This document shows, piece after piece, positions 36,501-45,262 of a DNA stretch of 64,000 bases (within the stretch, counting starts at the first letter, position 1; every line of letters begins with the position of its first letter). The DNA is from Pomphorhynchus laevis (lineage: Eukaryota > Acanthocephala > Palaeacanthocephala > Echinorhynchida > Pomphorhynchidae), in NCBI GenBank assembly GCA_012934845.2, contig WNNJ02003295.1, forward strand, positions 124,001-188,000. The letters are read 5' to 3'. The position numbers and the translations under genes were made by a program. The notes beneath the pieces were generated by a model, which was not told the DNA's origin, did no database searches, and was given only the letters and a program-made list of their open reading frames with translations.

Positions 36501-39500
36501 ATAGAATATGAATTTGTTCATAACTGTGTAAAAACTAAATCTAAACAATATAAATATATGAAATATATGTTTCGATACATTGATGATATATGTGTATTTA
36601 ATTCTAAAATTTTTATTCAATTAGTGAGCACATTTATCTAGAAAGCCTTATTCTCAACAAAACCAATATTAATGATAACGAAGGTGTATATCTAGATATG
36701 AACATTAAATTAATTAACTAAAACTACTATTAATTTATATCGTAAAGATGACATTTAAATGTACAAAAAACATATTTTTGCATGATCATTTATGCATACC
36801 ATATAATATAAAATATAATACATTAAACAATGAAATTTAAGAATTGCAACAATATGTAATGATATTGATTTTCTTCAAAATCATTTAAATAATTTAATAG
36901 ATACATATTTTAAACTAGGTTACTATAAAAATTACATTAAGCAGAAAATAGTAAAATATATAAATCAACACAATAATATAAAGAATAAATTTAAACTCAT
37001 ACCCGAAAATCTTTATGAATGGATATAAAAGGGGTAACATTTGCACTGTATTAATCAACACAATAATATAAAGAATAAATTTAAACTCTTAAGTGGCAAA
37101 TTTTTATGGATAGATAATAAATAATATACTTTGTATTAGAATAAGATACTAGATAGTTTTATCAGAGGAAATACATCATTAGCATGTATTTGGCCCCGCT
37201 GCTATGTTGTGTAGAGGAGTTAGGGGCCGAAACCTGATAGCATAGCAGTTCCTCCTGATGACCTCTAATCCTTATTCTGATACAACGTCTGTTATTTATT
37301 AGTCAATTCATAAAAATGACTTTTTAAATTTCATTTTTTAACTTGATATAATTTATAAAAAATCTTATAACAATTATTATTTTATTATTTAATTATTAAA
37401 TTTTGATTAAGCATTATTATGTTTTGTTTATTTTATAATTATATTAAATACGTAGACTCAGTTAGCTGATTTAATTATTATAGATATTTATTAAGTAAAT
37501 AATAATTTAAATATAAATGCAATTTTTGACCGAAAAATGTACAATGAATACAATATTTCCAATATTTGGAAATCTATCAAATTATACGCTTTTGTTGAGA
37601 GCGTATTCACTTTAAATTATTTGTTTATTTTATAATTATATTAAATACGTAGACTCAGTTAGCTGATTTAATTATTATAGATATTTATTAAGTAAATAAT
37701 AATTTAAATATAAATGCAATTTTTGACCGAAAAATGTACAATGAATACAATATTTCCAATATTTGGAAATCTATCAAATTATACGCTTTTGTTGAGAGCG
37801 TATTCACTTTAAATTATTTTAGATTATTTTAGATATTATTATTTAAAATTTATTTTTAAAATATTTAAATTAAAAAATCAAGAAGATTTCGAGACAGGAA
37901 TTTCACAGCATTTGGCAAAGGCAAAAATAAAACTAAAACTATATTTAGGCTTGTAATATTCAAGGTTTAAATTATTTTAAATTTAAAGAAATCAGTTAAT
38001 TAGTAATTATAATTAATTAACGACAAAATGCAATTAGATATACGGATGAAGCAGTTATATCGATAGCTTACATTATCAACAATAATTGTTGTTTGTTTGC
38101 TTTGGTCATACTATAATGTAAGCTATATCGATAGCTTACATTATCAACAATAATTGTTGTTTGTTTGCTTTGGTCATACTATAATGTAAGCTATATCGAT
38201 AGCTTACATTATCAACAATAATTGTTGTTTGTTTGCTTTGGTCATACTATAATGTAAGCTATATCGATAGCTTACATTATCAACAATAATTGTTGTTTGT
38301 TTGCTTTGGTCATACTATAATGTAAGCTATATCGATAGCTTACATTATCAACAATAATTGTTGTTTGTTTGCTTTGGTCATACTATAATGTAAGCTATAT
38401 CGATAGCTTACATTATCAACAATAATTGTTGTTTGTTTGCTTTGGTCAAAAAAAACTTTGCAATTTTAAAAAGTTCTTATTAAAGCAGGATATGTGATTT
38501 GAAATTAATTTGTTTAAATTAATTAAATAATTGATAATTATTTAATTATGTAATTGTGTAATTACACAATTACAATTATGTACTTTTTAAATTATATAAT
38601 TAAGAAAAGCAGGTTAAGTACATGAGTAGATTAGTGCAATAAATGAAGCGGTAAATAAGTAAATAAATGAATGAATTATATATGAAATTATATATACGAA
38701 ATAAGTTGATCTGTATTAAGATGGCAGAGACGTTTATAGATAGAAGACAGTTGGATGCAGAAATTACGATATCGTGTATGCGATGGGCAAGTGAATGAGA
38801 ATAGATGAAGATTTTATCGGCGTATTACATGACGTTAAAAGAGTAAGGTGATGCATTAAATCGTGATGCATAGATATCGTGTACAAGTAGAAGAGAGAAA
38901 AGCAGAGGTTCTAGGACTGAACCTTGTGGGACTCCGCAGAATATAGGGATGGGAGGGGAGGTTGATGAATTTGAACAGACTCGAAAAGAACGATTGTATA
39001 TATATGAGGCAAATCATGCTACGGAGGAAGAAGAAAAGCCGTAATTATAACGAAGGCGAGAAAGGAAGACGGAGTGGTCGACGATGTCCAAGACGAAGGA
39101 GAGGTCGAGTTAGATGAGAACACTATATAGAGCCTTGTAACTAGAAAGGTGTAGGTAGTTGTAAACTTTCATGCAGGCGATTTCTGTTAGGTGATTAGAG
39201 AGGAAAGCGGATTGGAAAGGAAGGTACAGATTGGATAACGAGGGAGATAAACGAGGATCTGTATTAAGAAAAAGCGTTCTAAGAGCTTAGAAAGAGTAGA
39301 GAGGGGTGAAGTTGGGCGATATCTAGAATGAAGGGTTCGAGCGATTGTTTCTTAAGGAAGGGACGAACGATGGCGGATTTCTATTGTGAAGGGAAGATAC
39401 GACTGCGGATGGACGAGTTAAACAAGGTGGTGAGGAAAGGGGTAATCGATGAGCATATGGAGTTAAGTATGGGATTTTAAGTTTTTCATATAGATTTTAG

Positions 39501-40632
39501 TATTAATAAGAAACCTTTCTCGTCGCCGAGAAAGGATCGAGGACCTTTCTCGGCGACGAGAAAGGATAAGAGACCATAGTTGTTGGAGTAATTGGGAACG
39601 TTGAGTAAGAGGGAATAACTCGAACGCAGCGATAGAGAGATGTGGGGCGAGTGACGTCTAAGAAAGAGAGGTTGATGAACGATGGGGAGCAGACAGCGAT
39701 GAAACAAAAAGTGACGAGCAGAAGGCGGAGTTGTATGCGGATGTGGATAGTAGGCCAGGAGAGTTGGGCGATATATGTGGATGTGTGGTCAAAGCGACGG
39801 AAACGAAGGATCACTCGAACGGCGGAGTTGATGATTCGTTGTAGTGATATGATGATGGATGTTAGATAATTGGCGAAAAGGCTGAGGCAATAAACGATTT
39901 TAGGGAAGAGAAGCGATGAAAGAAGATACAAACAAGAACGGAAATTTATATAAGGGCGGATACGGCGGATGTCATGGATAATAAGGTTAGACGAGCGGAC
40001 ATTGTCGCTGACGAAGGGTGTAAGGGAAAATCAGATGATTATACAAGATGAGTATATTAACTGAAGTATATGAGCATATAAATGAATCAAATACATAATT
40101 TTCTTAACTTATTATTTTTAATAAAAATGATTAATAATTAATTATTAAGTCAGAGAGATAAATGTAAAAAATTTGAATCGAGATATGAATTTTTTAATCA
40201 TAGATCTTTTTGTTGTCTGATTATACCGGACAGCAATTGAAATGTTATATACAAAATTTTATTTACAAAACCGATACCTGTGCCAGTGCTGCCAAGTATT
40301 GACATCTTAACGAATACTAAAAAGAAATTAGAAATTAGTTAAAAAAATGCGACCAACTTCATAATCCGGCCAGTTTTGTAGAACGAACACAGCAGTTTTG
40401 TAATCTTTGCATAAATACAAGCATTCGGTCCATTCAAGTAGCGTTGAATAATCTGATAAATTTGAAATCAGTCGTTGAACTTATAAAGCTAAAATAATTC
40501 ACCTTTTTTAAGTATATGTAGTTTTTCAGCGAAGAAGGCCGCATTTCTAAACTGCAGCAGTGATCGAGCAGAATTTATTCGCGAAGTTAGAAAGTTTACA
40601 TGCTTGTCCAATGTCGATGCCTGACTAGCCAT
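18506..40632 (-). CDS. CDC16: Anaphase-promoting complex subunit 6 / CDC16, eleven exons seen
   Basis: This is a TPR scaffold subunit of the APC/C ubiquitin ligase, which acts in mitotic exit. Exons from the start are 40632-40503 (ATG at 40632), 40452-40358, 40316-40278, 35804-35694, 35643-35484, 32736-32606, 27899-27846, 23767-23648, 20665-20402, 18809-18674 and 18630-18506. They follow human CDC16 in order: ECLYL and [41 protein letters not shown]...[17 protein letters not shown]...HEVGVVQYQ and NLGNVHRKL, then the last TPRs. About 455 of roughly 620 residues are visible. The exon at 20402 uses a GC donor (GCAAGT), which restores phase. Exons for the linker after 35484, the segment between 32606 and 27899, and about 20 residues between 27846 and 23767 were not found; the 23648-20665 joint is one base out of phase as modelled. 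The extreme C terminus is also unseen. Confidence 0.87.
18810..19460. other. CDC16 intron sequence, unrecognised
   Basis: A minus-strand open frame at 19270-19455 (61 aa) shows no family features I recognise. The rest is A/T-rich intron. Confidence 0.35.
19461..19745 (-). other. Unrecognised GC-richer patch in a CDC16 intron
   Basis: The minus strand gives a conserved-looking stretch, [19 protein letters not shown], in one frame, with neighbouring segments in others. It may be a relic of a coding mobile element, but I cannot name it. Opposite-strand open frame at 19463-19747 is probably a shadow. Confidence 0.3.
19884..20051 (+). mobile_element. Fold-back element with hammerhead-like core, 5'-truncated, 12-bp target duplication
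   Basis: Inverted arms share GATTAGAAAAATCCAATATT and TCGACGGCAC. The right arm reads CUGAAGA, a GACG...CGUC hairpin, then GAAA, an acceptable hammerhead core with A at the variable position. ACTTCCTATAAT at 19872-19883 recurs at 20052-20063. Against the fuller copy at 32989-33228 it lacks the first 24 bp, as expected of target-primed insertion. Confidence 0.65.
20052..20401. other. CDC16 intron with AT microsatellite
   Basis: Bases 20080-20150 are a low-complexity ATATTATTA tract. The remainder is intron up to the GC donor at 20396-20401. Confidence 0.5.
20666..22570. other. CDC16 intron, no gene recognised
   Basis: A/T-rich intronic DNA. A short segment (ATCTGGTTTG then AAGGTTTATTAATA) occurs twice at about 22131 and 22206. 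Nothing else seen. Confidence 0.45.
22571..22961. repeat. Tandem duplication, two units of 195 bp
   Basis: A unit starting CATACTACACTTAAGTTAGC at 22575 is repeated almost exactly at 22770. Each unit contains an internal GTTGAAATCCGAGTTTCAAC hairpin. The segment CAAGAGCTAAACGTTG resembles the arms of the adjoining fold-back at 22965-23125. Confidence 0.85.
22965..23125. mobile_element. Fold-back (inverted repeat) element
   Basis: GTTTAGCTTGTGGACATCTT near 22995 is the inverse of the segment ending in CCACAAGCTAAAC near 23115. The pairing continues through CAAGTAATCTGTAATT. A weak CUUGAAGAU...AAACG hammerhead-like string is present but not convincing. Confidence 0.6.
23126..23647. other. CDC16 intron, nothing recognised
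   Basis: A/T-rich intronic DNA ending at the donor of the exon 23648-23767. Confidence 0.45.
24021..24140 (-). pseudogene. Duplicated fragment of a CDC16 exon
   Basis: This is nearly identical to 20380-20480, covering the 3' part of exon 20402-20665 with its GC donor (ACTTGCCG on the plus strand) and the intron start. One difference is GATGGCG versus GAAGGCG. The copy stops inside the exon and lacks an acceptor, so it should not be spliced. It lies upstream of the true exon, within a larger CDC16 intron. Confidence 0.8.
24141..24907. other. CDC16 intron, nothing recognised
   Basis: A/T-rich DNA with short ATATGGCTA repeats near 24710-24780. No exon seen here, although one CDC16 exon of about 60 bp is expected somewhere between 23767 and 27846. 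Confidence 0.4.
24908..26660 (-). mobile_element. Non-LTR retrotransposon with restriction-like endonuclease, RT core missing
   Basis: The minus strand carries three parts. First, a cysteine-rich N-terminal segment with [17 protein letters not shown] (26649-26560). Second, a conserved pre-RT region ending [16 protein letters not shown] and a [16 protein letters not shown] block. Third, a C-terminal domain with a [15 protein letters not shown] zinc knuckle, RHNAIRD, RLDIV, FCDVTI and [20 protein letters not shown], which is the order of an R2-type restriction-like endonuclease. The central RT catalytic domain is absent: the pre-RT block runs straight into [12 protein letters not shown]. At least two frameshifts separate the frames. 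It lies in a CDC16 intron. Confidence 0.75.
26661..27845. other. CDC16 intron, low-complexity A/T DNA
   Basis: Bases 27170-27420 contain three degenerate copies of a 70-90 bp AATAATCATTTAACGA-type repeat. A small palindromic patch (ACTAAATGTATGCACTTAC...) lies near 26880-26930. No exon recognised. Confidence 0.45.
28227..28475 (+). repeat. About 1.1 units of a 221-bp retrozyme-like repeat
   Basis: GTCTGCTCTGCTTGTAATCG at 28232 recurs at 28453, so a bit more than one 221-bp unit is present. Inside are a perfect 13-bp-arm hairpin at 28329-28361 and a hammerhead-like core at 28371-28440. The slightly over-unit length fits insertion of a copy made from a circular or multimeric RNA. It lies in a CDC16 intron. 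Confidence 0.7.
28371..28440 (+). ncRNA. Hammerhead-like core, strands in reversed order (221-bp family)
   Basis: In order: GGCAGCC, GAAA, CGACUGAUGG, CCUAA, CUGAUGA, GUGCUGGC, CUACCAUC, UCGUC, UAGG. Pairings are GCUG/CAGC (stem II), ACGA/UCGU plus GAUGG/CCAUC (stem III) and CCUA/UAGG (stem I). All three stems cross, which is not the order of type I, II or III. Confidence 0.6.
28813..31740 (-). mobile_element. RTE-like LINE, decayed
   Basis: Minus-strand order, right to left: an endonuclease N-terminal remnant (WLHVGT, NVMSL) near 31.66 kb; endonuclease core at 31241-30831 ([40 protein letters not shown]); linker at 30794-30489; decayed RT between 30.3 and 29.4 kb; and the post-RT tail at 29334-28813 ([34 protein letters not shown]). 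The architecture is that of RTE-type LINEs. RT is broken by many frame changes. It lies in a CDC16 intron on the same strand as the gene. Confidence 0.8.
31741..32269. other. Intronic stretch next to the RTE-like LINE
   Basis: Two imperfect copies of a segment (CTCTTCCGTCTTTTCGTCCA and CTTTCTTCCGCCTTTTCGTC) at about 31901 and 32036 give a degenerate tandem repeat of about 135 bp. It probably belongs to the 5' region of the RTE-like element. Confidence 0.45.
32270..32375 (-). mobile_element. Short RTE-like LINE fragment
   Basis: Resembles the endonuclease region at about 31327-31412 (GCACAC..AACAGTTATC, TCTCAGAG.CGTCAG). Confidence 0.6.
32989..33228 (+). mobile_element. Fold-back element with hammerhead-like core, full-length copy
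   Basis: Inverted arms start ATTACAAGAAGGCGAGGAAA and end with its inverse, with near-perfect pairing of about 100 bp each side. The right arm contains CUGAAGA, an imperfect GACG...CGUC hairpin and GAAA followed by the palindrome AUAU. A 5'-truncated relative is at 19884-20051. It lies in a CDC16 intron. Confidence 0.7.
33240..34059. other. CDC16 intron, nothing recognised
   Basis: A/T-rich DNA with long TATTAATATTATATT runs at 33670-33800. No gene or repeat recognised. Confidence 0.45.
34060..35220. repeat. Three dispersed copies of a ~110-bp repeat with decayed hammerhead-like core
   Basis: Copies lie at about 34060-34185, 34722-34831 and 35098-35220, sharing ATTGTATCAGTAG, AACTTTG.GAATTTTTATAC and CAGCTACACA. 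Read on the minus strand, copy 1 has AAUUC, CUGAUGA, a GACACA/UGUGU hairpin, then a degenerate GAAA position, the palindrome AAUU and, in copy 3, GAAUU, which would pair with AAUUC as stem I. This is the plan of a type I hammerhead with minimal stem III. Between the copies is unassigned intron. Confidence 0.55.
36020..36440 (-). mobile_element. RTE-like LINE fragment
   Basis: The minus strand encodes [19 protein letters not shown] and then a segment matching the 29.2-29.4 kb part of the larger RTE-like copy ([16 protein letters not shown] text, RDQVSNL). It directly abuts the Penelope-like copy C. It lies in a CDC16 intron. Confidence 0.7.
36456..37300 (+). mobile_element. Penelope-like retroelement fragment (copy C)
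   Basis: Starts inside the reverse transcriptase ([19 protein letters not shown], then [15 protein letters not shown] with the catalytic aspartates) and runs to the conserved 3' tail at 37150-37290. A short internal duplication (about 37005-37090) is present. The copy is 5'-truncated and broken. It is collinear with copies A and B. Confidence 0.6.
37150..37250 (+). other. Conserved structured tail of the Penelope-like element
   Basis: GGCCCC then GCUGCUAUG are followed, after about 16 nt, by GGGGCC, GAAACCUGAUAG and CAUAGCAG. The two pairings interleave as a pseudoknot. UAGAGGA and UUCCUC could add a third. The second helix is kept in copy A (GCUGCUAUGUU/AACAUAGCAG) and, with a mismatch, at 52.1 kb. 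The topology recalls HDV-like folds, but a nested catalytic core is not established. Confidence 0.4.
37425..37818. repeat. Tandem duplication, two units of 197 bp
   Basis: The unit from TGTTTATTTTATAATTATAT (37425) to the TTTAAATTA segment is repeated from 37622 with essentially no differences, so the duplication is recent. No coding content. It lies in a CDC16 intron. Confidence 0.9.
38057..38450. repeat. 68-bp tandem array, nearly six identical units, each with a strong hairpin
   Basis: ATATCGATAGCTTACATTAT recurs every 68 bp from 38057. At each unit boundary ATAATGTAAGCTAT and ATAGCTTACATTAT form 14-bp inverted arms around ATCG. A second small palindrome (CAACAAT/ATTGTTG) lies in each unit. 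Units look identical, so expansion is recent. Within a CDC16 intron. Confidence 0.9.
38680..39480 (-). mobile_element. L2/CR1-like LINE fragment, RT region
   Basis: The minus strand encodes [18 protein letters not shown], an LDLS-type region, RYNYGF, then VPQGSVLGPLLFSLL in broken frames, matching the LINE at 54.3-55.0 kb. It lies next to a C-terminal fragment in non-collinear order, so these are two insertions or a rearranged one. Confidence 0.7.
39481..40040 (-). mobile_element. L2/CR1-like LINE fragment, C-terminal region
   Basis: The minus strand frame at 39503-39931 encodes [37 protein letters not shown] and the following tail, matching 59.4-59.95 and 55.3-55.75 kb. An AGGACCTTTCTCGGCGACGAG inverted pair occurs near 39520-39565. 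Confidence 0.7.
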
Positions 40633-41700
40633 ATTCCAATCAGATGTATGCAGAGCGTCGATTGAAATCACAACTTTCTACAAAACTAATTTGGTAGCAT
40701 TATTAATTAAGACTGATATAAGCACGTTTGTAAAGCAATCTTCCTTTTTACAGACACTACGCTGTAAGTCAATCACATTATTTTAGCTAAACAATATTTT
40801 AAAATTAATTTTGAATTTTAAATTCATATATAATTAATGATATAAAACCGCAGCTTTTTAATCGTAAACGATGACAGTTTCATTTCATCATTGGTGTACA
40901 TCAGCAGCTGTCGATTAAATACATAAATTTCACGTTTCGGTTCTTTTTCTGTTTAAACTAATAATCACATTAGACTGACTTGCTGTTTAAAACTTTAACT
41001 TAATTAAATTTTAACCTTTTTACATATGTTAAAATCATTAAATTAAAATAATTTCCGATTTTGCTTAAAATTTATTATTGAAATTGATGTTTAATATTGT
41101 AATTTACTATTTAATTACTGAAATTTACTATTAATACATTAATATTTAGGGTAATGCATATAAGCGTCGTCAATTTTAATAAAAATATTAAAATTGAAAA
41201 TAAAATTGTTTTATACAGAAGAGTCTTTTGTGATAGTAAATTGATATTTAATATAAATTAATTATTACTAATTATTATTAATTATTAATCTTACTATTAC
41301 TCGTTTTATTTTTTGTAATTCTTAATACTTCATATTTAATTATTACGCTAATTAGTTAATTTAATATATATTATTTGATTTTTAATATGCAATTTAACTG
41401 CTTGTTACTTAGGCCGTAACCACAAGTTAAAAACTCAGATTCTTCTGCTATTGACTAAGGACCTGGCAAATATGAGTTGCACTAATAAAATATACTAAAT
41501 AAAATCACACTCAAAGAGGTGTAAGATGAAGTTTAGATTCTTAACTAAATTCTTAAGTTAATTCTTATTAAATTCTTAATACTTCATAAATAAATTATGA
41601 TTATATTCTAATTATATTCTTAATTATAGTCTTGAAAAACACAATCATAGTGAGATAAATGTACTTTATCAACAATATTCTCAATGTGAGGATATTGAGA
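40633..41700. other. Upstream region of CDC16, nothing else recognised
   Basis: A/T-rich DNA 5' of the CDC16 start. The promoter should be here, but no clear core element can be picked out from the A/T background. Confidence 0.4.
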
Positions 41701-41739
41701 ATATAAGACAAACAAAGACAAACACTCATTTCTTCATCA

Positions 41740-42180
41740 ATTTTTTGAATATTTCCATTTTTTCGCATTTGATTGCTGTGAGGGTTGAAACTCCAAGTTC
41801 ACGTGATGACGATGTTGAATATTAGCAAAATAACAATCGCTTTTTTGAGATCTCAACATATAATATATTTTCAGCATATTCGTCTTTGATTGATAGCCAC
41901 AATTCTTCGATAGATTTTTCCTTAATTTTACCATTAATCCTCAATCAGAGGATATATCTGCAAGCTTCCAATCTCTTTCAGCGTTAAAAACAAATCCTTT
42001 GATGATTCAATAAAAGGGTTTCTAATTCAATCGTACTATGCAGTGTTTATTGATGAAAATTAGTTTAACAATTTCTCTTCTTGAGCTGACAAATGAGCCA
42101 CAATCATAGGGAGATGTTCACCTCCTATCAGTGAAAACATTTCAAGAGTGCCCTCCATCGCTTTGTTTTTCCTAATATTT
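41740..42180 (-). mobile_element. Possible hAT-like relic
   Basis: The minus strand gives broken frames. Near 42100-42170 it shares a GCCCTCCAT.G.TTCGTTTTTCC-like segment (plus-strand reading) with the hAT relic at 47.0 kb. Too decayed for certainty. Confidence 0.35.
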
Positions 42181-42189
42181 ATTTTTTAA

Positions 42190-42375
42190 ATATTAATAAT
42201 TTATTTAACGTGGCAAATGCCTGCCAGTTGAACGCTTACAAGTCCACTAACTATAAAAACCCAGTAAAAGTCAAGCAGGCAAATTAGTTAAATAATATCG
42301 AATTTGGTGTTTGAATCACGATAGGAAGATTGATTGGCGTATATGAATTAGTAGACAATATGAACTGGTTAAAAC
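42190..42375 (-). mobile_element. L2/CR1-like LINE 3' end
   Basis: Starts with TTATTTAACGTGGCAAATGC, matching the 3' terminus seen at 59.35 kb and (inverted) at 55.85 kb, then the last codons of ORF2. Heavily 5'-truncated. Confidence 0.65.
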
Positions 42376-42479
42376 AATTTTCTTGCTAATACTAAATTAC
42401 TTACATTGCAGATCAATTCAATCAGTTGCAGATCAATTCAATCAGTTGCATTAGCAAATTTAACAGCTTTAACACACAT

Positions 42480-45262
42480 TAATGGGATGACGTAAGACAG
42501 CTACGACCGACAGTGCTCGACACACGACTGCAACATCTGGACAGCAATCGTCTGCGACAACAGTAAGTATAAAGAACACTTCCTATGTAGATTTTGTGCA
42601 AACAAATTAATCAGCAAACTCTCCCATAAGCACATATCAACATCCAACATGTCACTCAAACTACCCCGTAGTTTCCAATGTTCTTTATCCACTCACCGAT
42701 TCTGACATCATATACACTTCCCATCCCATGTCATCTTACATCCCCGACACCCCGTCCCTTCTGTATCGTTTCAGAATAACCTCCATCGATCAATCAAAAT
42801 CAAATCAACCATCCTCCACGATCTTTCCACTCATAACCTTACCGTACATAGCTTGCCACCATCTATATTATCTTTATCCACTACTTTAAACTCACGCCAC
42901 TCGTCCTCCTTTACGGAAACGCTTTTCATCTCGTGATCGTTGCTTCATCGTCACTAATATAACTCCTTCTCCTCCTTATCTCCACAAGCACGTCTCGATC
43001 ACGATGTTTCCGCTTTCAGATCTATCGTATCGTCTCTTGTTTCATAAGATAAACCATCATTTTTCAACGACTTCTCTCCTGTCACATTCAACCGCCTAAA
43101 CAAATCTCTTCAATCTAATCTTTATCAGCCCCTTCTGAAAATTGTGTTCAAGCATCGCTCTCACGCGTCCTCTGTCCCCTCCTAACAATTTAAACTCATG
43201 TCCTCTTCAACAAATCGCATTTCCCCAATCGCACACCTTCCGAAATCGATCAAATAACTCTTCTACCAAAATCGAAAAACGCCGTCGCAAGGAAAGTGGC
43301 GAAACATATCTCTCCATCCGAAACATCGACGGATATTTTTAAGTTGTCCACAAGCGCCACAAAATTCAATGGCGCTCCATCTCCACTATGAGACTTATCC
43401 ACAAGCCCCTTTCACCACCACACACGGTTTCCGCCTCAGCCTCCTCAACACTAGATCTATTCACCAAATATCTGATCTTATCCTCAACCAATTCACCAAG
43501 CAATACATCGATCTCTTCTGCCTAAACAAATCCTGGCACTCCGATTCGGACAACCTATCCATTCGCCGTTAGCCCTCTGCCTGTTGCTTAGTCAAATCCG
43601 CTCGCCCCCTCAGCTCATCCCCTTCTAAATTCTATAATCATGGTGGCATTGTGGTAGCATTGTCGCATTTGCCCGTCACAACCGCGTCTCTTCGCAAAAT
43701 CACTCCCACTTTCAGTTATTGCTCTTTTGAATTGCTCACTTGTCGTTCTTCTAGCCCAATCCCTCTGGATATCGCCATTGTATATCAGCTCTAACCTCTA
43801 TATTTTTACCGAACTCGTAGGCCTCCTTTCCCACTGTTATTTGTCCTCCATCACTTCACTAATTCTTGGCGACTACAACATCAACCTCGATCGCCCCCTT
43901 ACACCGATTCCATCCTGTACATCAACCTTCTACACCTAAAATTACAAAATCATCTCCACAGCTCCAACATATCCTGGTTAGGCATTCAACATCAAAACTG
44001 TCACCCTATCGTTTTGCTGCCAACACCTCAGTGCCCATCTCCTATCCTGGTCTATCGATCACGTTCTCGTCATCCTTGATCTCACTTCTAACCACTACCC
44101 GCTTCACACACCGACCATTCTACGTCGCCCTTGGAGAAATCTTGACGTCACTCTTTTCCGCTCCGCCATACTCAAATCGTATCTATATTCTCCCACAATA
44201 ACATCTTCCTCTCCTCACAATCTTGCCTTTCTTTTCGGCTCTGAACTTACATATACTCTCGATCTTCTCTTGCCCTTCAAACCTCATCCTCACCATCCTC
44301 TGGATCATGCCCCATGGTTCGATATCAATTGCCTACTCTCAAAACGTCAAATCCGACGTGCTTTGGAAGTCTAGCACCGCTCATTCAGAAGTAATATCCA
44401 CTCGCTCGCTTCGTATATCCATGATTCCTATCTTGCTCTTTGCAGGTCTCATCTCAACCAACACGTGCAAAAATGCAACTTTTGACAGCACAAAACCATC
44501 ACTTCGTTCAACTCTTGGTCTCTCTGACATAGTTTTAAATCAATCCTTGCCCGATCCTCTTCGTCTTGCAACATAAATACCCATGAATGTTCGTCATTTA
44601 CCCAAACTAAAGTATCTACGTTGCTCATTCACACCCCGTCTTCATCTCATCTCACTCTTCCACGCCTCGCCTCACCCTCCAGAAACTCTTTAATCTTCTC
44701 CCTGTTTGACCTGTAGAAGTTTCATATGTCTTCATGCCCTTGCCCAACAAAACACAACCTGGCGGCTCCTGCCTACCCCAATACTTAAATCCACATGCTC
44801 ATCGATATAGCCTTTCATCACTAACTTGTTTAACTCGTCCATCAGCAGTCGTATCTTCCCATTACACGAGAAATCCGCCATATTTCGTCCCCTCCTAAAG
44901 AAACAATCCCTCAACCCCTCTCTTCTTTCTATATATCGCCCCATATCACTCCTCCCTACTCTTTTTAAGCTCTTTGAACGCCTCATCTTAATACCGACAA
45001 ACGTTTATCTCACGTTATCCGATCTGTACCATCCTTTCCATCCGCTTTCAACTCTAATCACTTCACTGAAATTGCCTGAATGAAAGTTTACAACGACCTA
45101 CTCAGTTTTCTTTACAAGACCCTATATAGTACTCTCATCTTCCTCGACCTATCCTCCGCATTGGACATCGTCAACCACTCCATCCTCCTTTCTCGCCTTC
45201 GTTATAATTACGGCTTTTTTCCCCCTCCTTAGCATAGTTTGCCTCATATATGTGTATATATA
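42480..45262 (+). mobile_element. L2/CR1-like LINE, 5' and middle parts, broken
   Basis: Plus-strand frames give an endonuclease remnant (LSLLNTRSIHQISDLI at about 43.43 kb, LILGDYNINLDRP at 43.86 kb), a linker with HHPL.HAPWFDINCLLSKRQ, and RT blocks ([41 protein letters not shown]). It stops in the RT domain where the 364-bp ribozyme array starts. Many frame breaks. The part before 43.3 kb may be ORF1 but is not recognisable. Confidence 0.75.

Noticed and set aside
37150-37260. Hammerhead in the Penelope-like tail (CCUGAUGA near 37247, GAAAC near 37222)
   Set aside because: CUGAUGA is not conserved in the other copies of the tail and no cleavage strand fits; the interleaved helices explain the region better.
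40278-40306. A 29-bp version of CDC16 exon 3 starting after TTAAG
   Set aside because: The acceptor at 40317-40318 gives a 39-bp exon encoding [13 protein letters not shown] that fits phase and the CDC16 alignment.
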